Source of the DNA: Streptomyces wedmorensis
GTDB taxonomy: Bacteria > Actinomycetota > Actinomycetes > Streptomycetales > Streptomycetaceae
DNA length: 64,000 bases
NCBI RefSeq assembly: GCF_000716445.1
Contig: NZ_JNWK01000003.1
Coordinates: 1 to 64,000 of the forward strand
Direction of reading: 5' to 3'
The notes under the pieces are model-generated. The model was not told the origin of the DNA. It worked only from the letters and a program-made list of their open reading frames with translations, and ran no database searches. This document shows, in pieces, positions 23,636-31,790 of this stretch; the stretch's first letter is position 1; each line of letters opens with the position of its first letter. Position numbers and translations under genes: made by a program.

Positions 23636-24604
23636 ATGCGCGCACTTCTCGTGGTCAACCCGGCAGCCACCACCACCAGTGCCCGCACCCGTGACGTGCT
23701 CATCCACGCGCTGGCGAGCGAGATGAAGCTGGAGGCGGTCACCACCGAGTACCGCGGCCACGCACGCGACCTGGGCAGGCGTGCCGCCGACGCGGGCAAC
23801 ATCGACCTGGTCGTGGCCCTCGGCGGCGACGGCACGGTGAACGAGGTGGTGAACGGGCTGCTGCACGACGGGCCCGATCCCGACCGGCTGCCGGGCCTCG
23901 CGGTGGTCCCGGGCGGCTCGACCAACGTCTTCGCCCGCGCGCTCGGCCTGCCGAACGACGCCGTGGAGGCGACCGGCGCCCTGCTCGACGCGCTGCGCGA
24001 GCGCCGGGCACGCACGGTGAGCCTCGGTCTCGCCTCGGGGACGCCGGGCACCGAGGACGAGGCGGTGCCGTCCCGCTGGTTCACCTTCTGCGCCGGGCTC
24101 GGATTCGACGCGGGCGTCGTCGGCCGGGTCGAACAGCAGCGGGAGCGCGGGAAGAGATCCACGCACGCCCTCTATCTGCGCCAGGTGGCGCGTCAGTTCC
24201 TGGAGGAACCGCACCGGCGGCACGGCACGATCACCCTGGAGCGCCCGGGTGCGGAGCCGGTCGAGGACCTGGTCCTCTCCATAATCTGCAACACCTCCCC
24301 CTGGACCTACCTGGGCAATCGTCCGGTGTACGCGTCCCCGGAGGCTTCCTTCGAGACCGCGCTCGACGTGCTCGGGCTGAGCCGTCTCTCCACTCCGGCG
24401 GTGGCCCGTTACGCCACCCAGCTGCTCACCTCGACCCCGGAGCGGGGTCCGCGGGGCAAGCACGCCGTGACTCTGCACGACCTGACCGACTTCACCTTGC
24501 ATTCGAAGGTCCCCCTCCCCCTGCAGATGGACGGAGACCACCTGGGACTGCGTACGAGCGTGACGTTCACAGGCGTACGCCGTGCACTGCGTGTGATTGT
24601 GTGA
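23636..24604 (+). CDS. diacylglycerol kinase family lipid kinase
   Basis: A 322-residue protein of the DAGK/YegS/sphingosine-kinase fold: LLVVNPAATTTSA near the start, the nucleotide motif VVALGGDGTVNEVVNGL (about residues 61-77) and VVPGGSTNVFARALGLP. It phosphorylates a lipid hydroxyl with ATP, perhaps recycling diacylglycerol from membrane turnover. Divergent from the small membrane protein gene and 317 bases before wblE, matching the S. coelicolor order. No membrane segment is predicted. Confidence 0.87.
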   Translation: MRALLVVNPAATTTSARTRDVLIHALASEMKLEAVTTEYRGHARDLGRRAADAGNIDLVVALGGDGTVNEVVNGLLHDGPDPDRLPGLAVVPGGSTNVFARALGLPNDAVEATGALLDALRERRARTVSLGLASGTPGTEDEAVPSRWFTFCAGLGFDAGVVGRVEQQRERGKRSTHALYLRQVARQFLEEPHRRHGTITLERPGAEPVEDLVLSIICNTSPWTYLGNRPVYASPEASFETALDVLGLSRLSTPAVARYATQLLTSTPERGPRGKHAVTLHDLTDFTLHSKVPLPLQMDGDHLGLRTSVTFTGVRRALRVIV

Positions 24605-24921
24605 GTGGAAGGGCCCAAAGTCCTTTCACTCGAACGTTTAGGCGCGCATCCACCCCTTAGAAGTACGGCTGTGACCTAGCCGACACCGAGGAATCAAAAA
24701 AAACTTTCCGGAAGGGGTTGTATCCGTTGCTGGGGTTTGGGAGTCTCTTCTTGGCGATCGGGACGGCCCGCAAGACCGGCCTCCACTGAGAGCCAGAACC
24801 CCTCCTCGCAATCAGGACCACACCAGTTCACCTGGCAGTCGGCCCTTCCCTTGCGGAGGGATTCGTGAAAGCGTTCACATTCACAAGCAACTGGCACGTA
24901 ACACTGAGAGAGGTAGCAGCC
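24605..24921. other. 317-base promoter/leader region of wblE
   Basis: No gene is supported. The region contains a run of eight A (24696-24703) after GGAAT, very unusual in this base composition. A perfect inverted repeat GTGAA-AGCG-TTCAC lies at 24865-24878 in the leader, about 45 bases before the start codon. GGAAT (24690-24694) is 22 bases from a GTT, too far for a standard SigR promoter (18-19). The function of these elements is unknown. Confidence 0.5.
24865..24878. promoter_or_regulatory. inverted repeat in the wblE leader
   Basis: GTGAA and TTCAC arms separated by AGCG. It may be a regulator-binding palindrome; no specific family is assigned. Confidence 0.35.
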
Positions 24922-25179
24922 ATGGACTGGCGTCACAACGCCGTTTGTCGTGAGGAAGACCCCGAGCTGTTCTTCCCCATCGGCAACACCGGTCCTGCGC
25001 TGCTGCAGATCGAGGAAGCCAAGGCCGTCTGCCGCCGCTGCCCCGTCATGGAGCAGTGCCTGCAGTGGGCGCTCGAGTCCGGCCAGGACTCCGGCGTCTG
25101 GGGTGGCCTCAGCGAGGACGAGCGCCGCGCGATGAAGCGCCGTGCCGCTCGCAACCGGGCGCGTAACGCCAGCGCCTGA
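24922..25179 (+). CDS. wblE: WhiB-family iron-sulfur regulator WblE (WhiB1 orthologue)
   Basis: An 85-residue Wbl protein. Four cysteines for a [4Fe-4S] cluster are at C9 (NAVCREEDPELFFP), C37, C40 and C46 (CRRCPVMEQC), followed by the G-V-W-G-G turn (SGVWGGLSEDER) and a basic DNA-binding tail (KRRAARNRARNAS). Length and sequence match WblE/WhiB1, which binds region 4 of the principal sigma factor. It is followed by a PdtaS-like kinase gene on the other strand, a neighbourhood also found in mycobacteria. Confidence 0.95.
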   Translation: MDWRHNAVCREEDPELFFPIGNTGPALLQIEEAKAVCRRCPVMEQCLQWALESGQDSGVWGGLSEDERRAMKRRAARNRARNASA

Positions 25180-25271
25180 CGCCCACCGACAGCCTGAGGC
25201 CGGCGGCGCATACGTCGCGTATGCAATCACCGCCCTTGAGCCGCAGCGCGCAGCAGTAACCCACAGCATTC

Positions 25272-25302
25272 GAGCCCCGGCCGATTCCTTCGGTCGGGGC
25301 TC
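25272..25302. terminator. terminator between wblE and the convergent kinase gene
   Basis: Arms 25272-25284 (GAGCCCCGGCCGA) and 25290-25302 (TCGGTCGGGGCTC) pair with a single G:U around TTCCT. Confidence 0.7.
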
Positions 25303-25371
25303 GCTGCTGTGTCCGCGCGCGTACGGCCGCTTCGGCGGCCGCCGGTTTCCGCGACCCGTTCTCCGCGGCGG

Positions 25372-26847
25372 CTACTTCTGCGGCTGCACCGGGATGTCGA
25401 GGACCACCTTCGTACCGCGCTCGGCACCCGGGAGCATGTCGAAGGAACCGCCCAACTCCCCTTCCACCAGGGTCCGTACGATCTGGAGACCGAGGTTGCC
25501 GGCCCGCTGCGGGTCGAAGCCCTCGGGCAGACCGCAGCCGTCGTCCTGGACGGTGATCAGGAGTCGGGCATCGGCCCTGGGCTCACCGCGCACGGCGGCC
25601 ACTTCGACCGTGCCCTGCTCGCCCTGCGAGAAGGCGTGCTCCAGCGCGTTCTGCAGGATCTCGGTCAGGACCATCGACAGCGGGGTCGCGACCTCGGCGT
25701 CGAGGATGCCGAAGCGGCCGGTGCGCCGGCAGGTGACCTTGCCCGGGGAGATCTCGGCGACCATCGCGATCACCCGGTCGGCGATCTCGTCGAACTCCAC
25801 GCGCTCGTCCAGGTTCTGGGACAGCGTCTCATGGACGATGGCGATCGAACCGACGCGCCGCACGGCCTCGTTGAGCGCCTCGCGGCCGCTCTCGGAGTCC
25901 ATCCGGCGGGACTGGAGCCGCAGCAGGGCGGCCACCGTCTGGAGGTTGTTCTTCACCCGGTGGTGGATCTCCCGGATGGTGGCGTCCTTGGTGATCAACT
26001 CGCGCTCGCGGCGGCGGAGTTCGGTGACGTCGCGGAGCAGGACGAGCGAACCGATGCGGGTGCCCTTGGGCTTCAGCGGGATGGCCCGCAGCTGGATGAC
26101 CCCGCCGTTGCCCTCGACCTCGAACTCGCGCGGCGCGTAGCCGGAGGCGAGGGTGACCAGGGCCTCGTCCACCGGCCCCCGGGAGGGGGCGAGTTCGGCG
26201 GTGATCTGGCCGAGGTGCTGGCCGACGAGGTCGGCGGCGAGGCCGAGGCGGTGGTACGCGGAGAGGGCGTTGGGCGAGGCGTACTGGACGATGCCCTCCG
26301 CGTCGAGGCGGACGAGGCCGTCGCCGGCCCGGGGCGAGGAGTCCATGTCGACCTGCTCGCCCGGGAAGGGGAAGGACCCGGCCGCGATCATCTGGGCGAG
26401 GTCGGAGGCCGACTGGAGGTAGGTGAGCTCCAGTCGGGAGGGGGTGCGGACGGTCAGCAGGTTGGTGTTGCGGGCGATGACGCCGAGGACCCGGCCCTCG
26501 CGGCGCACGGGGATGGACTCGACCCGCACCGGGACCTCCTCGCGCCACTCGGGGTCGCCCTCGCGGACGATCCGGCCCTCGTCGAGCGCGGCGTCGAGCA
26601 GCGGGCGGCGGCCGCGCGGGACCAGGTGGCCGACCATGTCGTCCTGGTAGGAGGTGGGGCCGGTGTTCGGCCGCATCTGGGCGACGGAGACGTACCGCGT
26701 GCCGTCGAGGGTCGGGACCCAGAGGACGAGGTCGGCGAAGGAGAGGTCGGAGAGCAGCTGCCACTCCGACACCAGCAGGTGGAGCCACTCGAGGTCGGAG
26801 TCGCTCAGGGCGGTGTGCTGGCGCACGAGGTCGTTCATGGAGGGCAC
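25372..26847 (-). CDS. PdtaS-like sensor histidine kinase (HisKA_2)
   Basis: A 491-residue cytosolic kinase. Order: an N-terminal GAF-like sensor (LVSEWQLLSDLSFADLVLWV, residues ~20-155), a PAS domain (~185-300; GIVQYASPNALSAYHRLG), a HisKA_2 box with the phospho-accepting histidine in TIREIHHRVKNNLQTVAALL, and a HATPase (LTEILQNALEHAF, DDGCGLPEGF, GNLGLQIV). This is the architecture of mycobacterial PdtaS, which signals to the antiterminator PdtaR; no response regulator is adjacent. GTG 26847 gives VPSMNDL; ATG 26838 is an alternative. A DasR-like site lies about 110 bases upstream. Confidence 0.88.
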   Translation of the reverse strand: MPSMNDLVRQHTALSDSDLEWLHLLVSEWQLLSDLSFADLVLWVPTLDGTRYVSVAQMRPNTGPTSYQDDMVGHLVPRGRRPLLDAALDEGRIVREGDPEWREEVPVRVESIPVRREGRVLGVIARNTNLLTVRTPSRLELTYLQSASDLAQMIAAGSFPFPGEQVDMDSSPRAGDGLVRLDAEGIVQYASPNALSAYHRLGLAADLVGQHLGQITAELAPSRGPVDEALVTLASGYAPREFEVEGNGGVIQLRAIPLKPKGTRIGSLVLLRDVTELRRRERELITKDATIREIHHRVKNNLQTVAALLRLQSRRMDSESGREALNEAVRRVGSIAIVHETLSQNLDERVEFDEIADRVIAMVAEISPGKVTCRRTGRFGILDAEVATPLSMVLTEILQNALEHAFSQGEQGTVEVAAVRGEPRADARLLITVQDDGCGLPEGFDPQRAGNLGLQIVRTLVEGELGGSFDMLPGAERGTKVVLDIPVQPQK

Positions 26848-26954
26848 GATGCGAGCGTACCTGCGGAATTCAGGGGCGGTGAACCTGGATCTCCGGGCTT
26901 CCGTGTTGGAGGATGGGCCCGGAAGCACCGCGTTCTCATGGATGGACAGACAAG

Positions 26955-26970
26955 AATGGTCTAGTCCACA
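26955..26970. promoter_or_regulatory. DasR-responsive element (dre), kinase side
   Basis: AATGGTCTAGTCCACA, 13 of 16 matches to the dre consensus ACTGGTCTAGACCACT. It is 108-123 bases upstream of the histidine kinase start and about 470 bases from nagB. Confidence 0.65.
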
Positions 26971-27383
26971 ATGAACGCAACCAAGCCTCCATCCTCCCCG
27001 CACAGGAGGGTGGAACGAGGTACCCGACGCTCTCTGCCCTGACTGCGTCGAGACCTCCCACAACGGCCGAGGGACCGCACACCCCCGGCCGGGCAACTCC
27101 GGGCTGCGGTGCCGGACGGGCTGAGGGTCCCGTCAGGCGCCGCGGCCCGCGGGTATTTCCGGGCCCGTTCCGAGGCCCCCACCCTCCCCCACCGGGCCCG
27201 TTCCGGGGCCGGATCATCAACGTCTCCAGCGGCCGAGCCGGGCGGCGGCCACGCCGCACCCCCATCGCGTACGCGATGTCGAGTGGCTGGGGGGTCGGGT
27301 GCGTCCGACGATGGAGGCGGCGGTCGTCCGTGGGGTGGAACGGCATGAGGAGAAGGCCTCTCCTCTGCTAGATTTGGCCTTTG

Positions 27384-27399
27384 ATTGGTCTATACCACA
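27384..27399. promoter_or_regulatory. DasR-responsive element (dre) of nagB
   Basis: ATTGGTCTATACCACA, 13 of 16 matches to the dre consensus, 41 bases upstream of the nagB start. DasR control of nagB is established in S. coelicolor. Confidence 0.85.
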
Positions 27400-27439
27400 C
27401 GGCTCCTCACCAGCCCCTCACCAGATCGGCAGGCACAGC

Positions 27440-28225
27440 GTGGAAGTTGTCATCGTCAAGGACGCCAAGGCGGGCGGCGAGCTCATCGCGGACGGCATCG
27501 CCGACCTCCTGCGCCGCAAGCCCGACGCGCTGCTCGGCGTGGCCACGGGTTCGACTCCGATCCCGATCTACGACGCCCTCGTCGCCCAGGTCACGGCCGG
27601 TTCCGTGGACCCCTCGCGGGCCCGGATCGCCCAGCTGGACGAGTACGTGGGCCTGCCCGCCGGGCACCCGGAGTCGTACCGCTCCACCGTGCTCCGCCAG
27701 GTCGTCGAGCCGCTCGGCCTCTCCCAGGACGCCTTCATGGGCCCCGACGGCTCCGCCGAGGACGTCCAGGCGGCCTGCGAGGCCTACGACAAGGCGCTGG
27801 CCGAGGCCGGCGGTGTGGACCTGCAGATCCTCGGGATCGGCACCGACGGGCACATCGGCTTCAACGAGCCGTGCTCCTCGCTCGCCTCCCGCACCCGGAT
27901 CAAGACGCTCACCGAGCAGACCCGGGTGGACAACGCGCGCTTCTTCGACGACGACATCGAGCAGGTGCCGCACCACGTCATCACCCAGGGCATCGGGACC
28001 ATCCTGGAAGCCCGCCACCTGGTGCTGCTGGCCACCGGCGAGGGCAAGGCCGAGGCCGTCGCGCAGACCGTCGAGGGCCCGGTGTCGGCGCTGGTGCCCG
28101 CCTCCGCGCTCCAGCTGCACCCGCACGCCACGGTCGTCGTCGACGAGGCCGCCGCGTCCAAGCTGAAGCTCGCGGAGTACTTCCGCCAGACGTTCGCCGC
28201 CAAGCCCGACTGGCAGGGCATCTGA
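27440..28225 (+). CDS. nagB: glucosamine-6-phosphate deaminase
   Basis: A 261-residue enzyme converting glucosamine-6-phosphate to fructose-6-phosphate and ammonia, the step that sends N-acetylglucosamine into glycolysis. Motifs: LLGVATGSTPIPIYDAL (phosphate loop), AQLDEYVGL (catalytic Asp), LGIGTDGHIGFNEP (GxxxDGHxxFNEP) and TQGIGTI. GTG 27440 gives MEVVIVKDA. A dre lies just upstream, and a 22-bp bidirectional terminator separates it from the convergent hexosaminidase gene. Confidence 0.97.
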   Translation: MEVVIVKDAKAGGELIADGIADLLRRKPDALLGVATGSTPIPIYDALVAQVTAGSVDPSRARIAQLDEYVGLPAGHPESYRSTVLRQVVEPLGLSQDAFMGPDGSAEDVQAACEAYDKALAEAGGVDLQILGIGTDGHIGFNEPCSSLASRTRIKTLTEQTRVDNARFFDDDIEQVPHHVITQGIGTILEARHLVLLATGEGKAEAVAQTVEGPVSALVPASALQLHPHATVVVDEAAASKLKLAEYFRQTFAAKPDWQGI

Positions 28226-28245
28226 ACCGCCCGGCTTCCCCGCTC

Positions 28246-28291
28246 ACGCGAAGGGGCCCGGCACCTGTTCAGGTGCCGGGCCCCTTCGCGT
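28246..28291. terminator. strong bidirectional terminator nagB / hexosaminidase
   Basis: A perfect 22-bp stem (28246-28267 with 28270-28291; starts ACGCGAAGGGGCCCGG) with a two-base loop, between convergent stops. Confidence 0.88.
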
Positions 28292-28311
28292 ACAGGAGTC
28301 GGAGCCGGCGC

Positions 28312-29841
28312 TCAGGCGCCGGTTCCCACGACGGCCTCGGCGGCCGCGCGACCGCAGACCCGGGCCGCGCCGTGCGTGGCGATGTGCAGCGCCCCGCGGG
28401 GCTCCGCCTCGTTGAGGCCCATCTCGACCACGACGGTGTCGGGGCGGGCCGCGAGGAGACGGTCCAGGGCCGCGGTCATCCACGGGTACCGGTGGACGTC
28501 CCGGACGACCGCCACGATCCGCCGCTCCCCCGCGGTTGCGAGGACCTCGTCCACGGCGGACGACTCGTCGTACGAGCCGGTCTCCGTGCCGGGCAGCAGT
28601 CGCTCCAGTTCCGCGGCGATGCCCCAGGGCGTCTCGTCGCCGACCGCGAAGTTCGCGACGGGCGTGAAGGAGGCCACGAAGGGAGCGCCGGTCATCGGCG
28701 TGTGGGGCCGCTCCCCCCGGGTCACCTTGAGGGCCCGGCGGGCCGCGACGAGTCCGATGTCGGTGCCGGGCGCGGTCCCCTCCTGCACTGCCGCGCCCGG
28801 CACCGTCTCAGCCCCGCCCCTCGCCCGGTGCGCCTGGGTCCAGGCCGCCAGGGCGCGCACGCGCGCCGCGGCGTCGGCCAGCCGCTCCTCGGGCAGTTCA
28901 CCGGTCCGTACCGCACTGACCAGCGCGTCGCGCAGCCGCAGCACGGTGTCCTCGTCGCACAGCCCGCCGCCGACGCAGATGGCGTCGGCGCCCGCGGCGA
29001 TCGCGAGGACGGATCCGCGCTCGATGCCGTACGTCGCCGCGACGGCCTGCATCTCCATGCCGTCGGTGACGATCAGCCCCTCGAAGCCCAGCTCCTGGCG
29101 CAGCAGACCGGTGAGGATCTGCGGGCTCAGGGTGGCCGGACGGTGAGGGTCGAGCGCGGACAGCAGAATATGCGCGCTCATGACCGCTTTGGTACCCGCG
29201 GCGATGGCGGCGCGGAAAGGTACCAGCTCACGGGCGTGCAGTGTGGCGAGGTCCACATCGATCCGGGGCAGCGCGTCGTGGGAATCCACGTTGGTGTCGC
29301 CGTGTCCGGGGAAGTGCTTCGTGCAGGCCGCGACCCCGACGCCCTGGAGGCCGTCGACGTACGCCACGGTGTGCCGGGCGACCAGGTCCGGGTCCGGCCC
29401 GAAGGACCGGACGCCGATGACCGGGTTCTCGACGTTGGAGTTGACGTCGGCGGAGGGCGCCCAGTTCAGGTCGACGCCGCACCGGGCGAGCCTGCGGCCC
29501 AGCTCGCGGGCCACGGCCCGGGTGAGCTCGACGTCGTCGACGCTGCCCAGGGCGTAGTTGCCGGGGAAGGAGGAGCCTTCCTTGACCTCCAGGCGGGTCA
29601 CGTCCCCGCCCTCCTCGTCGATGGCGACGAGGACGTCGTCCCGCTCGGCCCTCAGCTGCGCCGTGAGCGCGGCGAGCTGCCCGGGGGTGACGATGTTCCG
29701 GCCGAAGAGGCCGACCGACGACAGGCCCTCGCCGATGCGGCGGAGCAGCCAGTCGGGCGCGGTGGTGCCGACGAAGCCGGGCTGGAGGACCGTGAGCGCG
29801 TCACGCGTCAGGGTGTCCGAGCCGTGTACGAGAGTGGTCAT
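28312..29841 (-). CDS. GH3 beta-N-acetylhexosaminidase (NagZ-like)
   Basis: A 509-residue glycoside hydrolase family 3 protein. KHFPGHGDTNVDSHDALP is the NagZ-type signature that provides the histidine-aspartate acid/base pair, and VTDGMEMQA carries the nucleophile aspartate. No signal peptide is visible, so it acts in the cytosol. It probably cleaves N-acetylglucosamine from imported chitobiose or from cell-wall fragments. It follows dasC by nine bases and should be the last gene of the das operon. The C-terminal ~170 residues form a GH3 accessory domain. Confidence 0.9.
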   Translation of the reverse strand: MTTLVHGSDTLTRDALTVLQPGFVGTTAPDWLLRRIGEGLSSVGLFGRNIVTPGQLAALTAQLRAERDDVLVAIDEEGGDVTRLEVKEGSSFPGNYALGSVDDVELTRAVARELGRRLARCGVDLNWAPSADVNSNVENPVIGVRSFGPDPDLVARHTVAYVDGLQGVGVAACTKHFPGHGDTNVDSHDALPRIDVDLATLHARELVPFRAAIAAGTKAVMSAHILLSALDPHRPATLSPQILTGLLRQELGFEGLIVTDGMEMQAVAATYGIERGSVLAIAAGADAICVGGGLCDEDTVLRLRDALVSAVRTGELPEERLADAAARVRALAAWTQAHRARGGAETVPGAAVQEGTAPGTDIGLVAARRALKVTRGERPHTPMTGAPFVASFTPVANFAVGDETPWGIAAELERLLPGTETGSYDESSAVDEVLATAGERRIVAVVRDVHRYPWMTAALDRLLAARPDTVVVEMGLNEAEPRGALHIATHGAARVCGRAAAEAVVGTGA

Positions 29842-29850
29842 GGGGCTCGG

Positions 29851-30729
29851 TTATCCCTTCACCGCGCCGGCGGTCAGGCCGGCGGCCATCTTGCGCTGGA
29901 CGAGCAGGAAGAGGATCACGATGGGGACGGCCATCATGGTGGAGCCGGCCATCATGGGGGCGTACTCGGTGCCGTTCTTGGTGATGAAGTTGCTGAGCCA
30001 GACGGTGGCCGTCTGGTTCTGCTGGCTCATCAGCATCAGGGCGTAGAGGTACTCGTTCCACGCCTGGATGAAGCCGTAGACCGAGGTGGCGACCATGCCG
30101 GGCGCGAGCAGCGGGAAGACGACCCGGACGAAGGCGCCGGTGCGGGTGCAGCCGTCGACCATGGCGGCCTCCTCCAGCTCCTTCGGGATGTTGACGATGA
30201 AGCCGCGCAGCGTCCACACCGTGAAGGGGAGGATGAAGGTCAGGTAGGTGATGATCAGGCCGGTGAGCCTGTCGTACTGACCGAGGTCGTTGAGGAGCAG
30301 GAAGACCGGGATGATCATGGCGACCAGCGGGACCATCTGGACCGCGAGGATGCCGACGATCACGATCTTGCGGCCGCGGAAGGCGAAGCGGGAGATCGCG
30401 AGGGCGGCGAGCAGGCCGACCGCGATGCCGATGACGACCACGACGAGCGAGACGACGAGGCTGCGGAGGACCGGGCCCCAGAAGTCCGCGATCTCGAGGG
30501 CACGCTTGAAGTTCTCCAGCGTGAAGGTCGACGGGAAGAAGTGCGGGTCCGGGTCGATCGCGTCCTTGGCCGGCTTGAAGGCCGTGTTGATCATCCAGTA
30601 GACCGGGAAGCCGGCGGTGAGGACGACGAGCAGGCCGAGGAGGTTCCAGCCGAGCTTGGACTTGCGGCGGTGGGTGACGGCCGGCGCCGGCGACTTGGCC
30701 GGGGCTGCCGTGGCGTTGGCGGCGCTCAC
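29851..30729 (-). CDS. dasC: chitobiose ABC transporter permease DasC
   Basis: A 292-residue MalG-like permease with six membrane segments and the EAA loop EELEEAAMVDGCTRTGAFVR that contacts the ATPase MsiK (encoded elsewhere). Its GTG overlaps the dasB stop by GTGA (30726-30729). DasABC imports N,N'-diacetylchitobiose in Streptomyces. Confidence 0.93.
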   Translation of the reverse strand: MSAANATAAPAKSPAPAVTHRRKSKLGWNLLGLLVVLTAGFPVYWMINTAFKPAKDAIDPDPHFFPSTFTLENFKRALEIADFWGPVLRSLVVSLVVVVIGIAVGLLAALAISRFAFRGRKIVIVGILAVQMVPLVAMIIPVFLLLNDLGQYDRLTGLIITYLTFILPFTVWTLRGFIVNIPKELEEAAMVDGCTRTGAFVRVVFPLLAPGMVATSVYGFIQAWNEYLYALMLMSQQNQTATVWLSNFITKNGTEYAPMMAGSTMMAVPIVILFLLVQRKMAAGLTAGAVKG

Positions 30730-31715
30730 TCCACATCTCCGATCTTGAGCATCTGGCGCATGTAGACGGCGACGACGCCGAGCAGCAGCAGGACCGTGAC
30801 GAGCGCGATCGCGGAGCCGGTGCCGTAGTCGTTGACGACGAACGCCCGGTCGAAGGAGTACGTGGTGAGCAGCTGGAACTCGGGCTCCGGGTGGCCGTTG
30901 CGCATCACGTAGACCTGCGGGAAGACGCCCATGTCCCAGATCACCGACAGCGTGGTCAGCATGACGATGATGGGCTTGAGGATGGGCAGGGTGACGAAGC
31001 GGAAGACGCCCCAGGCGCCGGCTCCGTCCAGGCGGGCGGCCTCTTCGAGCTCCTTGGGGACCTGTGTGAGGCCGGCGCTCAGGGTGATCACCACGAAGGG
31101 GACGGCGCCCCAGACGACCAGCAGCATGATCACGGCGAGGCCCTGGGGGCCGCTGGCGAACCAGTTGTGGCCGATCATGTCGACGCCGGGGATGCGGCTG
31201 AGCAGCCAGTTCAGCACGCCGTAGTCGGCGTCGAAGAGCCACTTGAAGATGGCGGTGGCGACGATGATGGGCATGCCCCAGCTCGCCACGAGCACGATGT
31301 TGATCAGCGCCTTGACCCAGCCCGAGACGCGCTGGAGCAGCAGGGCGATCATCATGCCGAGGACCATGGTGACGATCACGGCGCCGGCCGCGAAGATCAC
31401 GGTGCGCAGGACGACGGCCCAGAACTCACCGTCGGTGAGGATCTTGGTGAAGTTGTCGAAGCCGGCCGACTCCGCTTCCTGGAAGCCCCACAGCTGGGGC
31501 TGGCCGAACTTCTGGAACGAGAGGGCGACCAGGCGGACCAGCGGGTAGCCCAGCACCAGGAGCAGGACGAGGAGACATGGCGCGAGCAGCAGCCATGGGA
31601 CGCCTGCCCCGCCGTTCTTCTTGCCGGGCTTCCCCGGGCCACCGGCTGCGGAGCCGGAGGGTGGCGATTGCCGCACCGGCGGCAGCTTCGCGGTGGTTGT
31701 GTCTGCGGCACTCAT
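30726..31715 (-). CDS. dasB: chitobiose ABC transporter permease DasB
   Basis: A 329-residue MalF-like permease. After a Pro/Gly-rich cytosolic start (residues 1-38) come six membrane segments and the EAA loop KELEEAARLDGAGAWGVFRF. It pairs with DasC to form the channel of the N,N'-diacetylchitobiose transporter. A strong hairpin between dasA and dasB (31752-31784) should lower transcription of this part of the operon relative to dasA. Confidence 0.93.
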   Translation of the reverse strand: MSAADTTTAKLPPVRQSPPSGSAAGGPGKPGKKNGGAGVPWLLLAPCLLVLLLVLGYPLVRLVALSFQKFGQPQLWGFQEAESAGFDNFTKILTDGEFWAVVLRTVIFAAGAVIVTMVLGMMIALLLQRVSGWVKALINIVLVASWGMPIIVATAIFKWLFDADYGVLNWLLSRIPGVDMIGHNWFASGPQGLAVIMLLVVWGAVPFVVITLSAGLTQVPKELEEAARLDGAGAWGVFRFVTLPILKPIIVMLTTLSVIWDMGVFPQVYVMRNGHPEPEFQLLTTYSFDRAFVVNDYGTGSAIALVTVLLLLGVVAVYMRQMLKIGDVE

Positions 31716-31751
31716 CCCGTGCTCCTCAGCGATCCCTCTCGTGGTACGGGC

Positions 31752-31784
31752 GGCAGGGCCCCGTCACGGTGACGGGGCCCTGCC
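31752..31784 (-). terminator. intra-operon hairpin between dasA and dasB
   Basis: GGCAGGGCCCCGTCAC (31752-31767) and GTGACGGGGCCCTGCC (31769-31784) form a perfect 16-bp stem around one base, starting seven bases after the dasA stop. Likely a partial terminator or mRNA 3'-end stabiliser. Confidence 0.75.
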
Positions 31785-31790
31785 CGTAGG

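Larger units (their letters stand above)
26848..27439. other. 592-base divergent control region (kinase / nagB)
   Basis: No gene is supported. It contains two DasR-type sites: 26955-26970 on the kinase side and 27384-27399 on the nagB side. The middle is Pro/Gly-codon-like GC-rich sequence with no conserved frame. The unusual length suggests a long nagB leader or an unrecognised small gene. Confidence 0.55.

Noticed and set aside
24690..24719. SigR-type promoter before wblE (GGAAT ... GTT)
   Set aside because: The spacer is 22 bases instead of 18-19.
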